Source of the DNA: Piscinibacter gummiphilus
GTDB lineage: Bacteria; Pseudomonadota; Gammaproteobacteria; Burkholderiales; Burkholderiaceae_C
Direction of reading: 5' to 3'
Assembly: GCF_032681285.1 (NCBI RefSeq)
Contig: NZ_CP136336.1
Location: 2,715,001 to 2,779,000 of the forward strand
DNA length: 64,000 nt
The notes under the pieces: model-generated
Seen by the model: the letters and a program-made list of their open reading frames with translations, nothing else
Told to the model about the DNA's origin: nothing
Database searches by the model: none
In this document: positions 28,382 through 38,301 of the stretch, piece by piece
How the letters are laid out: the number at the start of each line of letters is the position of its first letter
Position numbering within the stretch: the first letter of the stretch is position 1
Program-made: the position numbers and the translations under genes

Positions 28382-28825
28382 CTACAGCGCGAGACGGGAA
28401 AACCAAACCCTTGGAGGGGGCGAGGGCGGCGGAACCGCTGCGACGTGAGTGCGCCCCGGAGTGTCCGAAGCGCAGAGAAGATCGACAATCCACGCCTGGC
28501 TTGGCAGTGCGACAGCCTGCAGATCAGGCGTGTCAAGCTTGGGCTGTTGTTTCAGCAGGGTCTGCGAAGACTCGTCGCACGATCTTTGGCATGGGGCCTT
28601 GTCGAGGTGCGAGTCGTGATGATCCTGGTCGGCCGCGTGGGGATGCGGAGCGTCCAGTGCCGAATGATCAACCTGTGAAACGGTCGCGCCGCCATGGGCC
28701 TTGTCATCATGCGGCTCCGTCAGACACGCATTCGCCACACCTGACAGCAGCGCGAACACCCACACGAACAGCATCGTGAAGGCGATGCTGCGCTTGCGGT
28801 GGCGGCTGGCAATGAGGATGATCAT
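28382..28825 (-). CDS. Small periplasmic His-rich protein, heavy-metal cluster
   Basis: A 147-residue protein with a signal or membrane segment (LFVWVFALLSGVANA), a His/Asp-rich stretch (HPHAADQDHHDSH) and a Cys pair CQRSCD. It shares its general layout, A-C-x-TP near the cleavage site and a CD motif, with the protein at 30416-30826. It is divergent from the MerR-like regulator. Function unknown; a periplasmic metal-binding role is plausible. It could be a relative of CzcI or DUF2946 proteins. Confidence 0.6.
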   Translation of the reverse strand: MIILIASRHRKRSIAFTMLFVWVFALLSGVANACLTEPHDDKAHGGATVSQVDHSALDAPHPHAADQDHHDSHLDKAPCQRSCDESSQTLLKQQPKLDTPDLQAVALPSQAWIVDLLCASDTPGRTHVAAVPPPSPPPRVWFSRLAL

Positions 28826-28919
28826 GAATTGGGCTGGGTGTGGAAATCGCAGATTCCGTAGAGAAAGTTTCGTCGGATATTGCAGATAAGAGGTTGATTT
28901 GCATCAAGTCTGCTCTGGG

Positions 28920-28949
28920 GTCAACTACGGAATGCGGGGGTAGCATTCC
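28920..28949. promoter_or_regulatory. Inverted repeat and mer-like half-site before the MerR gene
   Basis: GGAATGC (28929-28935) and GCATTCC (28943-28949) form a perfect 7-base inverted repeat with a 7-base spacer directly before the ATG at 28953. It overlaps TTCCGTAGTTGAC (reverse strand, 28932-28920), which resembles the left half of the mer-like operator. It may be an autoregulatory site. Confidence 0.45.
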
Positions 28950-28952
28950 TTC

Positions 28953-29399
28953 ATGAAAAAAAAGACGGTCGTTGGCCTTCAGCCGTTGTACGGTCATTCT
29001 TCCTTGACCATTGGGCGACTCGCAAAGGCGGCGGGAGTGGGCGTGGAGACAGTCCGCTACTACCAGTCGCGCGGGCTTCTCCGCGTGCCGCCTGCCAGCG
29101 GCGCATTTCGCATCTATCCCTTGGCAGCAATCGACCGCATCGCGTTCATCAAGCGTGCGCAGTCGTTGGGCTTCTCTCTAGATGAGGTGCACAGCCTGCT
29201 GGACCTAGAGGACGGGCGCAATCGCCGTGCCATCCAATCGGTTACCCAAGCGCGGCTGGCGCAGATCGACGATAAGCTGGGGGAATTGAATCGCATGCGC
29301 GGAGTTCTGTCCGACTTGCTGAACCGCTGCAGACAGACCGGGCAGATGCATGTCTGCCCGATCATCGAGACACTCGCCGGCGCGAGGCCACCTACCTGA
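28953..29399 (+). CDS. MerR-type regulator with altered metal site
   Basis: A 148-residue regulator close to mercury MerR: LTIGRLAKAAGVGVETVRYYQ helix-turn-helix (18-38), RAQSLGFSLDEV and the dimer helix ending VLSDLLNRC. Cys126 and Cys135 have the same nine-residue spacing as MerR Cys117 and Cys126. The position matching Cys82 is Arg91 (DGRNRRA), so the three-cysteine Hg site is incomplete. It probably senses another metal such as Cu(I)/Ag(I), or has lost sensing. No good ribosome binding site is seen before the ATG at 28953; TTG at 29004 is an alternative. Confidence 0.85.
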   Translation: MKKKTVVGLQPLYGHSSLTIGRLAKAAGVGVETVRYYQSRGLLRVPPASGAFRIYPLAAIDRIAFIKRAQSLGFSLDEVHSLLDLEDGRNRRAIQSVTQARLAQIDDKLGELNRMRGVLSDLLNRCRQTGQMHVCPIIETLAGARPPT

Positions 29400-29985
29400 T
29401 CGCGCCGACTCGCACGAGCAACCCTTGAAGTCGCTTGGGATGCGCCGGTTGAAAACCCTACACATTTGCGCGCGCCCCGCGCGTTATCGCAGCCAGTCGC
29501 CGCGCGCCTTGAGCGACGGTTGCTTCACGCAATGGACGAACAGATTGCCGCACTAGGCCGGGCACTGCTAGCAAGAGCGCGACAGTTCTCTGTCGATGTT
29601 GCGTCTTCGAAATCTGCTTCCCAGGGGTGGCAGCGACGTGTCTCCTGCGTTGACACGTGGGCACGCTTGCCAACCGGAGCAGTCGACGGAGGACCGTCGC
29701 CGGGATCGACCGGCCTTCGCAGCGGGCACTGGAAAGCAACTGAACAATGACTCAAGCCACCCTCAATTCAGGTGAACCTCGGTGAGGTCGCTGCAGGAGC
29801 GCGGGAGCGCCGCCGTGACAGCACCCCACCGCACGTTTCGTGGCGGCTATTCCTTGCATGCACCGATGCAATTCTTCGGCGTGGGCCAATGCGATGTTCT
29901 CACGTTGGCCTGCGGACAACTTTTGGCGCTTCTGGGAGCGTTGTTTGCTGAGCATGACCACCCTCGTCAACACAAAGGAACTCCC
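29400..29985. other. 586-base stretch without a supported gene
   Basis: Only short, compositionally weak ORFs occur here, and none resembles a known family. It contains a 6-base inverted repeat TTGCAT/ATGCAA near 29852-29869 upstream of the DUF305 gene. It may be decayed sequence or promoter DNA of the DUF305 and cus genes. Confidence 0.5.
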
Positions 29986-30327
29986 ATGACCCACATTTCC
30001 GCTTCCGCCAAAACCGCGTCGATCCTCCTGGCCATCGCGCTGGGCCCTGGCATGGTCTTCGCCCAGACAGCCGGCCACGGTTCCGATCAGATGAAGAAAT
30101 CGATGGAGTCGGGTATGAAGAGCATGCAGTCGATGTCCATGAGCGGCGACACCGACAAGGACTTCGCCATGATGATGAAGATGCACCACCAACAAGCCTT
30201 GGAGATGGCCAAGGTAGAGGCCGAGCACGGCAAGTCGCCCGAGCTCAAGACGATGGCCGCCAAGATCATCAAGGACCAGACCAAAGAGATCGAGCAGCTC
30301 GACAAGTGGATGATGAAGAACAAGTGA
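29986..30327 (+). CDS. DUF305 family periplasmic protein
   Basis: A 113-residue protein with a signal peptide (ending MVFAQ) and the DUF305 ferritin-like helical motif DKDFAMMMKMHHQQALEMAK, rich in Met and His. DUF305 proteins occur in copper and silver resistance operons and may bind metal in the periplasm. The start at 29986 follows an AAAGGAA Shine-Dalgarno-like stretch; the longer frame upstream has no support. Confidence 0.85.
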   Translation: MTHISASAKTASILLAIALGPGMVFAQTAGHGSDQMKKSMESGMKSMQSMSMSGDTDKDFAMMMKMHHQQALEMAKVEAEHGKSPELKTMAAKIIKDQTKEIEQLDKWMMKNK

Positions 30328-30415
30328 CCCTTGGAGGGCGGCCGTCCGTCCAATCCTTGACGGCGCTCAATCTCGTGGGCAGCAAAGAGAACGTGCCGCC
30401 CGTTAGACTGACGGC

Positions 30416-30826
30416 ATGACGCAGAACCGGGCACATCGGCGCTGGATCGCAAGCTTGCTTGCGGCCGTGCTGGTGTGCCTGCAGCTGGCCACTGCCGTCT
30501 ATGCATGTGCGACTCCCGGCAGTGCCACCCAGAAGGTCGCCGTGATGCCCGAGATGCCGAACTGCCCCGGCATGACGGAGCTCGACGACCAGTCGCCCCA
30601 GCTCTGCAAGGCGCACTGCGACCGCGACAAGCTTTCGGTCAACACCTCCCCAGCGCTCGATCTCACCCCCACGCTCGCCGTCGACTGGCTGCTCAGCCAG
30701 CTGGTGGTGTGGCTCCCCGGTGCCTCCATCGAGGCGGACACGCTTCCGGCCGTGATGGCCGCTCACACCGGTCCTCCTCTTGGAGCGCCACCGGTGTATC
30801 TCGCCTTCCTCGTCCTCCGCAATTGA
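30416..30826 (+). CDS. Small periplasmic protein heading the cus operon
   Basis: A 136-residue protein with a signal segment (LLAAVLVCLQLATAVYA) and Cys residues in YACATP, NCPGM, QLCKAHCD. It ends with a hydrophobic PPVYLAFLVLRN tail. It lies directly upstream of CusC. A similar layout occurs in the 28382-28825 protein and in CzcI-like proteins, so all may be metal-sensing or metal-buffering small proteins. Exact role unknown. Confidence 0.65.
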   Translation: MTQNRAHRRWIASLLAAVLVCLQLATAVYACATPGSATQKVAVMPEMPNCPGMTELDDQSPQLCKAHCDRDKLSVNTSPALDLTPTLAVDWLLSQLVVWLPGASIEADTLPAVMAAHTGPPLGAPPVYLAFLVLRN

Positions 30827-30907
30827 TCCTTGAAGGACCGGATGTCGCTGCTCGCGCAGCGGCGCCCATTCATGCCTTCATGTCGTTGGATCTTGTGGAG
30901 AACCGAG

Positions 30908-32191
30908 ATGTTGAACTTCGAAATGGTCGGGCGAGTGGCTCGGCCGAATGGCGCCGCCGATTTCCGTTGGCGAGTGGGTTTGCGTCTGGTCGCTGCCGCT
31001 GCCTTGGGGCTCACAACGAGCGCGTGGGCAACACCGCTCACGTTCCAAGACGCTTTGACCCTGGCGGAGCAGCGCTCGCCAATGCTGCAGGCCCGGCGCG
31101 CCGCCCTCGAGGGTGCGCAACAGAGCCGAACTGCGGCGGGACAGTTGCCAGATCCCAAGCTCGCCGTGGGCGTTGAGAACTACCCCGTGAGTGGTGCGGA
31201 TCGATTCAGGTGGAACCGGGAGTCAATGACCATGCGGCGCATCGGTGTGATGCAGGAGGTGCCGAACGCGGCCAAACGCGCAGCTCAACGTGAGAGCGCC
31301 GACGCCAAAGCCGAGCGTGAGCGGGCCATGCTGGAGGCCGAGCGCTTGGCCGTGCAGCGCGAGACGGCTGTCGCATGGCTTGCCCAGCACCACGCCGAGC
31401 GCAAGCTCAAGCTCTTCGCTGCGCTGGAACGAGAGAACCAGGTTCTGCAGGACACGCTCGCCGCCCGCATCGCCGGTGGCAAGGCCATGCCGGCCGACGC
31501 GTTGATGGCCAGGCAGGAAGCGCTGGGTCTGGCCGAACGGCGCGACGAGTTGCAAGCCGCCGTCGATCAGGCGAGTGCTGCGCTCCAGAGGTGGACCGGC
31601 AGCGCGGGCGAAACAAGCGGGTCATCGCCCGTCATCCCGCTCGACACCACCAGCCTGCTGCAGCGCCTGGCTCGCCACGGTGAGCTGCTTCCCTCGACAT
31701 CGATGCTGGAGATGGCCAAGGCGGAGATCGCCGAGGCACAAGCCTCACGCCGCGGCGACTGGGGCTGGGAGCTGGCCTACGCGAACAGGCACCGCGCCTA
31801 TGGCGACATGGTGTCGTTCCAGCTGAGCTTCGACCTGCCGGTCTCGCCGGCGACACGCCAGGATCCGCAGATCGCCGCCAAGCGCAAAGAACTTGATCGC
31901 CTCGAGGCAGAGCGCGACGACGCGTTGAGGCGGGTGCGCGCAGAGCTGCAAAGCCAGATCTCGGAGCTGCAGCGACTGGAGCGTGCGTTGGAACGCCAGG
32001 TGTCCTCCGTCCTTCCTCTGCTGGGCGAACGCGTCCAGCTGACGCTGGTGAGCTACGAAGGCGGACGCACCGACCTCTCAAGCGTGCTGACGGCTCGCAA
32101 GGACGCTGCCGAAGCCCAGTGGCGTGCTTTGGATCTCGAAGCACAACTCATGAGCCAGCGCGCTCGACTTGCCTACCTGATCGCGGAGTGA
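30908..32191 (+). CDS. cusC: CusC-like outer-membrane efflux protein (TolC family)
   Basis: A 427-residue outer-membrane channel of the OEP family: signal segment (VAAAALGLTTSAWA), TFQDALTLAEQRSPMLQARR, central coiled coils and the closing repeat DLSSVLTARKDAAEAQWRAL. The start at 30908 or 30923 (ATG) gives a sensible signal peptide; the longer frame does not. Six bases before cusB. It forms the outer-membrane duct for the copper/silver pump. Confidence 0.88.
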   Translation: MLNFEMVGRVARPNGAADFRWRVGLRLVAAAALGLTTSAWATPLTFQDALTLAEQRSPMLQARRAALEGAQQSRTAAGQLPDPKLAVGVENYPVSGADRFRWNRESMTMRRIGVMQEVPNAAKRAAQRESADAKAERERAMLEAERLAVQRETAVAWLAQHHAERKLKLFAALERENQVLQDTLAARIAGGKAMPADALMARQEALGLAERRDELQAAVDQASAALQRWTGSAGETSGSSPVIPLDTTSLLQRLARHGELLPSTSMLEMAKAEIAEAQASRRGDWGWELAYANRHRAYGDMVSFQLSFDLPVSPATRQDPQIAAKRKELDRLEAERDDALRRVRAELQSQISELQRLERALERQVSSVLPLLGERVQLTLVSYEGGRTDLSSVLTARKDAAEAQWRALDLEAQLMSQRARLAYLIAE

Positions 32192-32196
32192 CCGCC

Positions 32197-33720
32197 ATGA
32201 ACAAGACCCTCAAGACCTCGCTCGTTGTGGCGATCCTGCTTTTGCTCGGCGCGGGGCTTGGCTACGCCATCGCCACTTGGCGCGGAACACAAGACCCGGC
32301 GGCCAACGGCGGCGCAACCCTATCGGCGGTGGGCGATGGCCGCAAGGTCCTCTACTGGTACGACCCCATGGTGCCGCAGCACAAGTTCGACAAGCCGGGC
32401 AAGTCGCCATTCATGGAGATGCAGCTCGTGCCCAAGTACGCCGACGAAGCGTCTGCGGGCGGCGTGGCAGTCGACCCGCGCGTTGCGCAAACGCTTGGCT
32501 GGCGCACCGCCACCGTGGAGAAACAGCGCATCGGTAGCAACACGGAGGCCGTCGCCACCGTGCAGCTCAACGACCGCGACGTGGCGGCTGTGCAAGCGCG
32601 CAGCGCCGGCTTCGTCCAGCAGGTAGGCCGCATCGCCCCGGGCGACGTGATCGCCCAGGGTGCGCTGATCGCGGAGCTCCTGGTGCCGGAATGGGTCGCA
32701 GCTCAGCAGGAGTTCCTGGCCGTACGCGCAACCGGTGATGCCGCGCTGACCAACGCTGCCCGGCAACGCCTGTCGCTGCTCGGAATGCCCGCGGCGACCA
32801 TCCAGCAGGTGGAGCAAAGTGGCCGGGTGCAGTCGGCGGCGACGGTGCACGCGCCGATTGCAGGTTTAGTGCAGGAGCTCATGGTGCGGCCGGGCATGAC
32901 CGTTTCCCAGGGTATGACGCTTGTTCGCATCAACGGGCTGGCCACGGTGTGGCTGGAGGCGGCGCTGCCGGAGACGCAGGCAGCGGCAGCCAAGCCGGGA
33001 CAGCCAGTCGAAGTGCGGATGTCTGCGTTTCCCGGTGAGGCCTGGCAAGGCAAGGTGACGTCGATCCTTGCGCAGACCAATACCGACACGCGCACGCTCA
33101 AGGTCCGCATCGAGTTGCCAAACCCGAAAGGGCGGTTGCGCGCAGGCATGTTTGCCCAGGTCCGGTTTGCTGTCGATGAACAGGAAGCCCTTGTCGTCCC
33201 GAGCGACGCCGTAATCCGCACCGGGCAGAGAGCGGTGGTCTACGTGGTCAGCGCACCGGGGCGCTACCAGCCGGTCGAAGTGCGTGTGGGACGCGAGTTC
33301 GGCGACAAGCTAGAAGTGCTGCAGGGGCTGCAGCCTGGCCAGCAGGTGGTGGTGTCGGGCCAGTTCCTGATCGACTCAGAGGCCAGCATGCAGGGCGTGC
33401 TTCAGCGCCAGGCACCCGCCGCGTCTGCTGCCAGTCCTGCGAGCACTGCAGCAAGCAGCCAAGCGGCGTCCGCGTCATCTCCTGCCCAAACCACGCACGA
33501 GGGCACGGGCAAGGTGATTGCGGTGTCGACACAGGAGGTGACGCTGGACCATGGCCCCATCGCCTCGATACAGTGGCCGGCGATGCAGATGCCGTTCAAG
33601 CTGGCACGGCCCGAGCTGGGTCGTGGGCTCAAAGCCGGCGACCCGGTGCGCTTCAACTTCACGCAGTCGGGCGATGCTTATGTGGTCCAAAGCATTGAAC
33701 GCGCAGGAGCCGCCAAATGA
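32197..33720 (+). CDS. cusB: CusB membrane-fusion protein with C-terminal CusF domain
   Basis: A 507-residue adaptor. An N-terminal membrane anchor (about 8-24) precedes a heavy-metal-binding segment [24 protein letters not shown] (53-81). HlyD-type lipoyl and beta-barrel domains follow, then a Ser/Ala-rich linker (about 410-435). The CusF-like domain (about 437-507) has the Cu/Ag ligands WPAMQMPF and DHGPI. E. coli encodes CusF separately; here it is fused. Overlap with cusA (ATGA) shows a single complex. Confidence 0.93.
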   Translation: MNKTLKTSLVVAILLLLGAGLGYAIATWRGTQDPAANGGATLSAVGDGRKVLYWYDPMVPQHKFDKPGKSPFMEMQLVPKYADEASAGGVAVDPRVAQTLGWRTATVEKQRIGSNTEAVATVQLNDRDVAAVQARSAGFVQQVGRIAPGDVIAQGALIAELLVPEWVAAQQEFLAVRATGDAALTNAARQRLSLLGMPAATIQQVEQSGRVQSAATVHAPIAGLVQELMVRPGMTVSQGMTLVRINGLATVWLEAALPETQAAAAKPGQPVEVRMSAFPGEAWQGKVTSILAQTNTDTRTLKVRIELPNPKGRLRAGMFAQVRFAVDEQEALVVPSDAVIRTGQRAVVYVVSAPGRYQPVEVRVGREFGDKLEVLQGLQPGQQVVVSGQFLIDSEASMQGVLQRQAPAASAASPASTAASSQAASASSPAQTTHEGTGKVIAVSTQEVTLDHGPIASIQWPAMQMPFKLARPELGRGLKAGDPVRFNFTQSGDAYVVQSIERAGAAK

Positions 33721-36700
33721 TCGCCGCGCTGATCCGCTGGTCGGTGGGCAACCGGTTCCTGGTCCTGTTGGCCACGGTCTTTCTCGCGGTGGCCGGTGTG
33801 CTCTCGCTGCGCGCCACGCCAATTGATGCGCTGCCGGATCTGTCGGACGTGCAGGTGATCATCCGCACCAGCTACCCCGGCCAGGCGCCGCAGATCGTCG
33901 AGAACCAGGTCACCTATCCGCTGGCCACCACCATGCTGTCGGTGCCTGGTGCGAAGACGGTGCGTGCCTATTCGTTCTTCGGTGATTCGTTCGTCTACGT
34001 GCTGTTCGACGACAGCACCGACCTGTACTGGGCGCGCTCACGTGTGCTCGAGTACCTGAGCCAGGTGCAAAGCCGCCTGCCGGCGACCGCCAAGCCGTCA
34101 CTCGGCCCTGATGCGTCGGGCGTCGGCTGGGTGTTCCAGTACGCGCTGGTGGACCGCAGCGGCCAGCATGACCTGGCGCAGCTTCGCGCGCTGCAGGACT
34201 GGTTCCTCAAGTTCGAACTGAAGTCGGTCGCCAACGTGGCCGAGGTGGCCACCGTGGGCGGCATGGTCAAGCAGTACCAGGTGGTGCTCGACCCGGCCAA
34301 GCTGACGGCGTATGGCATCACCCACGGCCAGGTGCGCGAGGCCTTGATGAACGCAAACCAGGAGACAGGCGGTGCGGTGCTGGAGATGGCCGAGGCCGAG
34401 TACATGGTGCGGGCGAGTGGATTCCTGAAGTCGTTGGCGGATTTCAAGGCGGTGCCGCTCGCCGTGCGTGGAGGTGTGCCGGTGCTGCTGGGTGATGTGG
34501 CCACCGTGCAGCTGGGCCCGGAGATGCGCCGCGGCATCACCGAACTCGATGGTGTCGGTGAAGCGGTGGGCGGCGTGGTGGTCCTGCGCAGCGGCAAGAA
34601 TGCGCAGACCACGATCGCGGCCGTCAAGGAAAAGCTCGCGCAGCTTCAGTCCAGCCTGCCCAAGGGCGTGGAGATCATCCCCACCTACGACCGCAGCGCC
34701 TTGATCGAACGCGCCATCGAGAATCTCTCGATGAAGCTGCTGGAAGAGTTTGCGGTGGTGGCCGCCGTGTGTGCCATCTTCTTGTGGCACCTGCGCTCGG
34801 CCCTGGTGGCCATCATCTCGTTGCCGCTGGGCGTGATGGCGGCCTTCCTCGTGATGCAGTGGCAAGGGTTGAACGCCAACATCATGTCGCTCGGCGGTAT
34901 TGCCATCGCCATCGGCGCGATGGTCGACGCAGCCGTGGTCATGATCGAAAACGCCCACAAGAAGATCGAGGCGTGGCAGCACGCCCACCCCTCCGACGAG
35001 CTGAAGGGAGAGGAGCGGTGGGAGGTGATCACGCAGGCGGCCATCGAAGTGGGACCGGCGCTGTTCTTCTCGCTGTTGATCATCACGCTTTCGTTCGTGC
35101 CGGTCTTCACGCTCGAAGCCCAGGAAGGCCGGCTCTTCGGGCCGCTGGCCTACACCAAGACCTACGCGATGGCGGCCGCGGCGGGGCTGTCGGTCACGCT
35201 GATCCCGGTGCTGATGGGCTACTGGATACGAGGCCGCATTCCGGATGAGCAGCGCAACCCATTGACCCGCGGCTTGATCGCCGTCTACCAGCCCGCGCTG
35301 AACTGGGTGCTGCGCTGGCCGAAGCTGACGCTCGTGGTTTCAGGCCTGGTGCTGGCGACGACGGTGTGGCCACTGATGCGGCTGGGTGGCGAGTTCCTGC
35401 CACCTCTGGACGAAGGTGATCTGCTGTACATGCCGACCGCACTGCCGGGCTTGTCGGCGCAGAAGGCGTCTGAGCTGCTGCAGCTGAGCGACCGCATGAT
35501 CAAGACCGTGCCCGAGGTCGAGCGTGTGTTCGGCAAGGCCGGCCGTGCCGAGACGGCGACCGACCCGGCACCGCTGGAGATGTTCGAGACCACGGTGCAG
35601 CTCAAACCTCGCAGCCAGTGGCGACCGGGTATGACGCCGGAGAAGCTGGTCGAGGAGCTGGACCAGACCGTCAAGATCCCGGGGCTCACGAACATCTGGA
35701 TCCCACCGATCCGCAACCGAATCGACATGCTCGCGACCGGCATCAAGAGCCCCATTGGGGTGAAGGTGTCAGGTGCCGACTTGCTGGCGATCGACCGGGC
35801 GACCGCGCAGGTGGAGCAAGCTGCCAAAGGTGTGCCGGGTGTCAGCTCGGCGCTGGCCGAGCGACTGACAGGCGGCCGTTACGTCGACGTCCAGATCGAC
35901 CGCGCGGCAGCGGCGCGGTTCGGCCTGAACGTGAGCGACGTGCAGGCCGTGGTGGCCGGCGCCATCGGCGGTGAAAACATCGGCGAGACCGTCGAAGGCC
36001 TGGCGCGGTTCCCGATCAACCTGCGCTACCCGCGCGAGCTGCGCGACAGCCCTGAGAAGCTGCGCATGCTGCCGGTTCTGACGCCAGGCGGCCAGCAGAT
36101 CACCCTCGGTACCGTCGCACGCATCTCGCTCACCGATGGACCGCCGATGCTCAAGAGCGAGAACGCACGCCCGTCAGGGTGGGTGTATGTGGACGTGCGC
36201 GACCGCGACATTGCCTCGGTGGTCGCCGACCTGCGGCAGGCAGTCGCCACGCAGGTCAAGCTCGAGCCCGGCATGAGCCTTGCCTATTCGGGGCAGTTCG
36301 AGTTCCTGGAACGCGCCAATGCGCGGCTCAAAGTGGTGGTGCCGGCCACGCTCGGCATCATCTTCGTGCTGCTGTACCTGACCTTCCGGCGAATTGAAGA
36401 AGCGGCCCTCATCATGGCCACGCTGCCTTTGGCCCTGACGGGCGGCGTGTGGTTCCTGTACGCGCTGGGCTACAACCTTTCGATCGCCACGGGGGTCGGC
36501 TTCATTGCCTTGGCAGGCGTTGCGGCCGAATTCGGCGTGGTGATGCTGCTGTACCTGAAGCATGCGCTGGAGGACCGCGTTCGCGCTGGTCAGCACCTGG
36601 ACGTGGGCACGCTGCTCGATGCCATCCGCGAGGGCGCGGTGCTGCGGGTGCGACCGAAGGCAATGACGGTGGCGGTGATCCTGGCCGGCTTACTGCCGAT

Positions 36701-36854
36701 CGTCTGGGGGAGCGGCACGGGTTCCGAAGTGATGAGCCGTATTGCCGCGCCCATGCTTGGCGGCATGGTCACGGCGCCTCTGCTGTCGCTCTTCGTGGTG
36801 CCCGCCGCCTTCCTGCTCATGCGACGGCGTACGGTGAATGTCGGCAGAACTTGA
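33717..36854 (+). CDS. cusA: CusA RND efflux transporter for Cu(I)/Ag(I)
   Basis: A 1045-residue inner-membrane pump of the heavy-metal RND family with twelve membrane segments. The TM4 signature [20 protein letters not shown] is typical of the monovalent-cation (HME4) group. [15 protein letters not shown] carries one of the expected Met ligands. Its start overlaps the cusB stop. It expels periplasmic and cytoplasmic copper or silver through CusC. Confidence 0.95.
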   Translation: MIAALIRWSVGNRFLVLLATVFLAVAGVLSLRATPIDALPDLSDVQVIIRTSYPGQAPQIVENQVTYPLATTMLSVPGAKTVRAYSFFGDSFVYVLFDDSTDLYWARSRVLEYLSQVQSRLPATAKPSLGPDASGVGWVFQYALVDRSGQHDLAQLRALQDWFLKFELKSVANVAEVATVGGMVKQYQVVLDPAKLTAYGITHGQVREALMNANQETGGAVLEMAEAEYMVRASGFLKSLADFKAVPLAVRGGVPVLLGDVATVQLGPEMRRGITELDGVGEAVGGVVVLRSGKNAQTTIAAVKEKLAQLQSSLPKGVEIIPTYDRSALIERAIENLSMKLLEEFAVVAAVCAIFLWHLRSALVAIISLPLGVMAAFLVMQWQGLNANIMSLGGIAIAIGAMVDAAVVMIENAHKKIEAWQHAHPSDELKGEERWEVITQAAIEVGPALFFSLLIITLSFVPVFTLEAQEGRLFGPLAYTKTYAMAAAAGLSVTLIPVLMGYWIRGRIPDEQRNPLTRGLIAVYQPALNWVLRWPKLTLVVSGLVLATTVWPLMRLGGEFLPPLDEGDLLYMPTALPGLSAQKASELLQLSDRMIKTVPEVERVFGKAGRAETATDPAPLEMFETTVQLKPRSQWRPGMTPEKLVEELDQTVKIPGLTNIWIPPIRNRIDMLATGIKSPIGVKVSGADLLAIDRATAQVEQAAKGVPGVSSALAERLTGGRYVDVQIDRAAAARFGLNVSDVQAVVAGAIGGENIGETVEGLARFPINLRYPRELRDSPEKLRMLPVLTPGGQQITLGTVARISLTDGPPMLKSENARPSGWVYVDVRDRDIASVVADLRQAVATQVKLEPGMSLAYSGQFEFLERANARLKVVVPATLGIIFVLLYLTFRRIEEAALIMATLPLALTGGVWFLYALGYNLSIATGVGFIALAGVAAEFGVVMLLYLKHALEDRVRAGQHLDVGTLLDAIREGAVLRVRPKAMTVAVILAGLLPIVWGSGTGSEVMSRIAAPMLGGMVTAPLLSLFVVPAAFLLMRRRTVNVGRT

Positions 36855-36878
36855 GGATTTCGTGCCGAAGCGTAGAGG

Positions 36879-36902
36879 TCTCCGTGCTCAGCCAAACGGA
36901 GA
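36879..36902. terminator. Possible bidirectional terminator hairpin
   Basis: TCTCCGT (36879-36885) and ACGGAGA (36896-36902) form a perfect 7-base stem between convergent cusA and the ArsD-like gene. No strong T-run follows, so support is weak. Confidence 0.3.
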
Positions 36903-36923
36903 ACTGTTCGGGGCTCAAGCCGT

Positions 36924-37373
36924 CTACTCGGTAGCGGCGGCTTCGCTCCCGAGTGTTGAGCTGAGCTTTTCGGCAATGGCATCGATGCTCGGAACGCCGC
37001 CGTAGAAAGCAATCCTGCCGTCGACCAGGAGCAGCGGGAAAGCTGCCAAGCCTTGGTTCTGGAACAGCGCGCCCAGCTGATTGCGGAAGTCGAGGGCGAC
37101 GGCATTGATCGCGGCACCGGCATCTCGCAGTTGCTGGCGGGTACCGGTCAAGGTGCCAAAGGCGACCGGGCGTTGGAGGTTTGTACGCTCCAGTGCGCTG
37201 CCGAGATTGGCCGCCAGCTCCTCGTCTTTCGGTGTGCTCGTCGCATCACAGCAGGCTGCCGAGACGACGGCAACCGAGCCTCTGCTCAGCAATTCCTCCA
37301 GGCGGGCGCTGTCGCACCTCGTGGATGCAGAAGTCGGATTGAACAGTTGTTGCAATGCTTGCAGGCCAAACAT
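36924..37373 (-). CDS. ArsD/thioredoxin-like small protein
   Basis: A 149-residue protein with an adjacent Cys pair in VVSAACCDATSTP (about 38-39) and a thioredoxin-like alpha/beta second half (FPLLLVDGRIAFYGGVPS). ArsD metallochaperones have adjacent Cys pairs, so a trivalent metalloid or thiol chaperone role is possible. The start at 37373 sits 10 bases after the permease stop. Last gene of the ArsR-controlled set. The family assignment is moderate. Confidence 0.6.
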   Translation of the reverse strand: MFGLQALQQLFNPTSASTRCDSARLEELLSRGSVAVVSAACCDATSTPKDEELAANLGSALERTNLQRPVAFGTLTGTRQQLRDAGAAINAVALDFRNQLGALFQNQGLAAFPLLLVDGRIAFYGGVPSIDAIAEKLSSTLGSEAAATE

Positions 37374-37383
37374 GGGGGTCTCC

Positions 37384-38301
37384 TCAAAGTAGACGGGAAG
37401 CAACATCCAGCACGAGGCCGATCACCGTCGCGGACACGACGATGGCGACGACATGCCAGACGACCAAAGGCGCCCGGAAGAGCCGGACGAGAAGAATCAT
37501 TTCGGGAATGCTGGTGCCAGCCGCCGACACGAGGAACGCTGCCACTGGCCCGATGCCCAGTCCCTTGTCCAACAAAGCGACCGCGATGGGCACCACCATG
37601 GCGGGGCTGACATAGAACGGCACGCCGACCAGCGCCATGGCTAGGACCAGCGCCCCGCCGGGCAGATTTGCCTGCAACTGGGCCAGCACCTCGTGCGGCA
37701 TGTAGCCGTAGATGGCTGCGCCCGCCAGCACGCCGACGGCGAGGTACGGTGCTGAGGCCTTGAATTCAGCCCATGCGGATCGCGCAGCGAACTTCACCTT
37801 GGCGGCCAGAGGAACGCGGATGGGCTTGCCGTCAGCCACCTTCACCGCCCCGCCGACGCCCGGGTCAGGGAGTGCCTTTACGTAGCGACCCATTCCGATG
37901 CGGTCGAGCGCCACACCGAACGCGACGGAGAGGGCGAACGCCGTGACCCCGAACACTGCAGCCTGCGCGAAAGATTGATGGCGCAGCAGGACCAACAGCA
38001 CCCCTTCGTTGATGACCGGCGAGGCGATGAGGAATGTGAAGCACACACCAAACCGCACGCGCGCCTGCAGCATTCCCGATAGAACGGGAACCGTTGAGCA
38101 AGAGCAGAAGGGCGTCACCGCGCCGGCCATGGCGGCCATCGCGGAGCCCGTCTCCAGTGAGGTCTTGCCCAATGCATTCGTCAGCCGTTGGCCGGCCGAT
38201 TGCTGGATCATCGCGATGACGAATGCCACCGCGAAGAACAACACGGCTAGCAGCGCGCCTTCCCTGAAGACGAAACCCAGGGCGATGTCGAGCGCGCTCA
38301 C
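37384..38301 (-). CDS. ArsP/UPF0718-like permease
   Basis: A 305-residue membrane protein with about eight hydrophobic segments and the conserved motif GAVTPFCSCSTVPVLSG (about 60-76), diagnostic of the UPF0718/DUF318 permease family that includes ArsP (efflux of trivalent organoarsenicals). It overlaps the desaturase gene by ATGA, so it is translationally coupled to it. The substrate here is unknown: organoarsenical, other metalloid-thiol compound or a metal chelate. Confidence 0.83.
   Translation of the reverse strand: MSALDIALGFVFREGALLAVLFFAVAFVIAMIQQSAGQRLTNALGKTSLETGSAMAAMAGAVTPFCSCSTVPVLSGMLQARVRFGVCFTFLIASPVINEGVLLVLLRHQSFAQAAVFGVTAFALSVAFGVALDRIGMGRYVKALPDPGVGGAVKVADGKPIRVPLAAKVKFAARSAWAEFKASAPYLAVGVLAGAAIYGYMPHEVLAQLQANLPGGALVLAMALVGVPFYVSPAMVVPIAVALLDKGLGIGPVAAFLVSAAGTSIPEMILLVRLFRAPLVVWHVVAIVVSATVIGLVLDVASRLL

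Noticed and set aside
29466..29750. A 94-residue frame between the MerR-like and DUF305 genes
   Set aside because: No family resemblance, no ribosome binding site and skewed composition.
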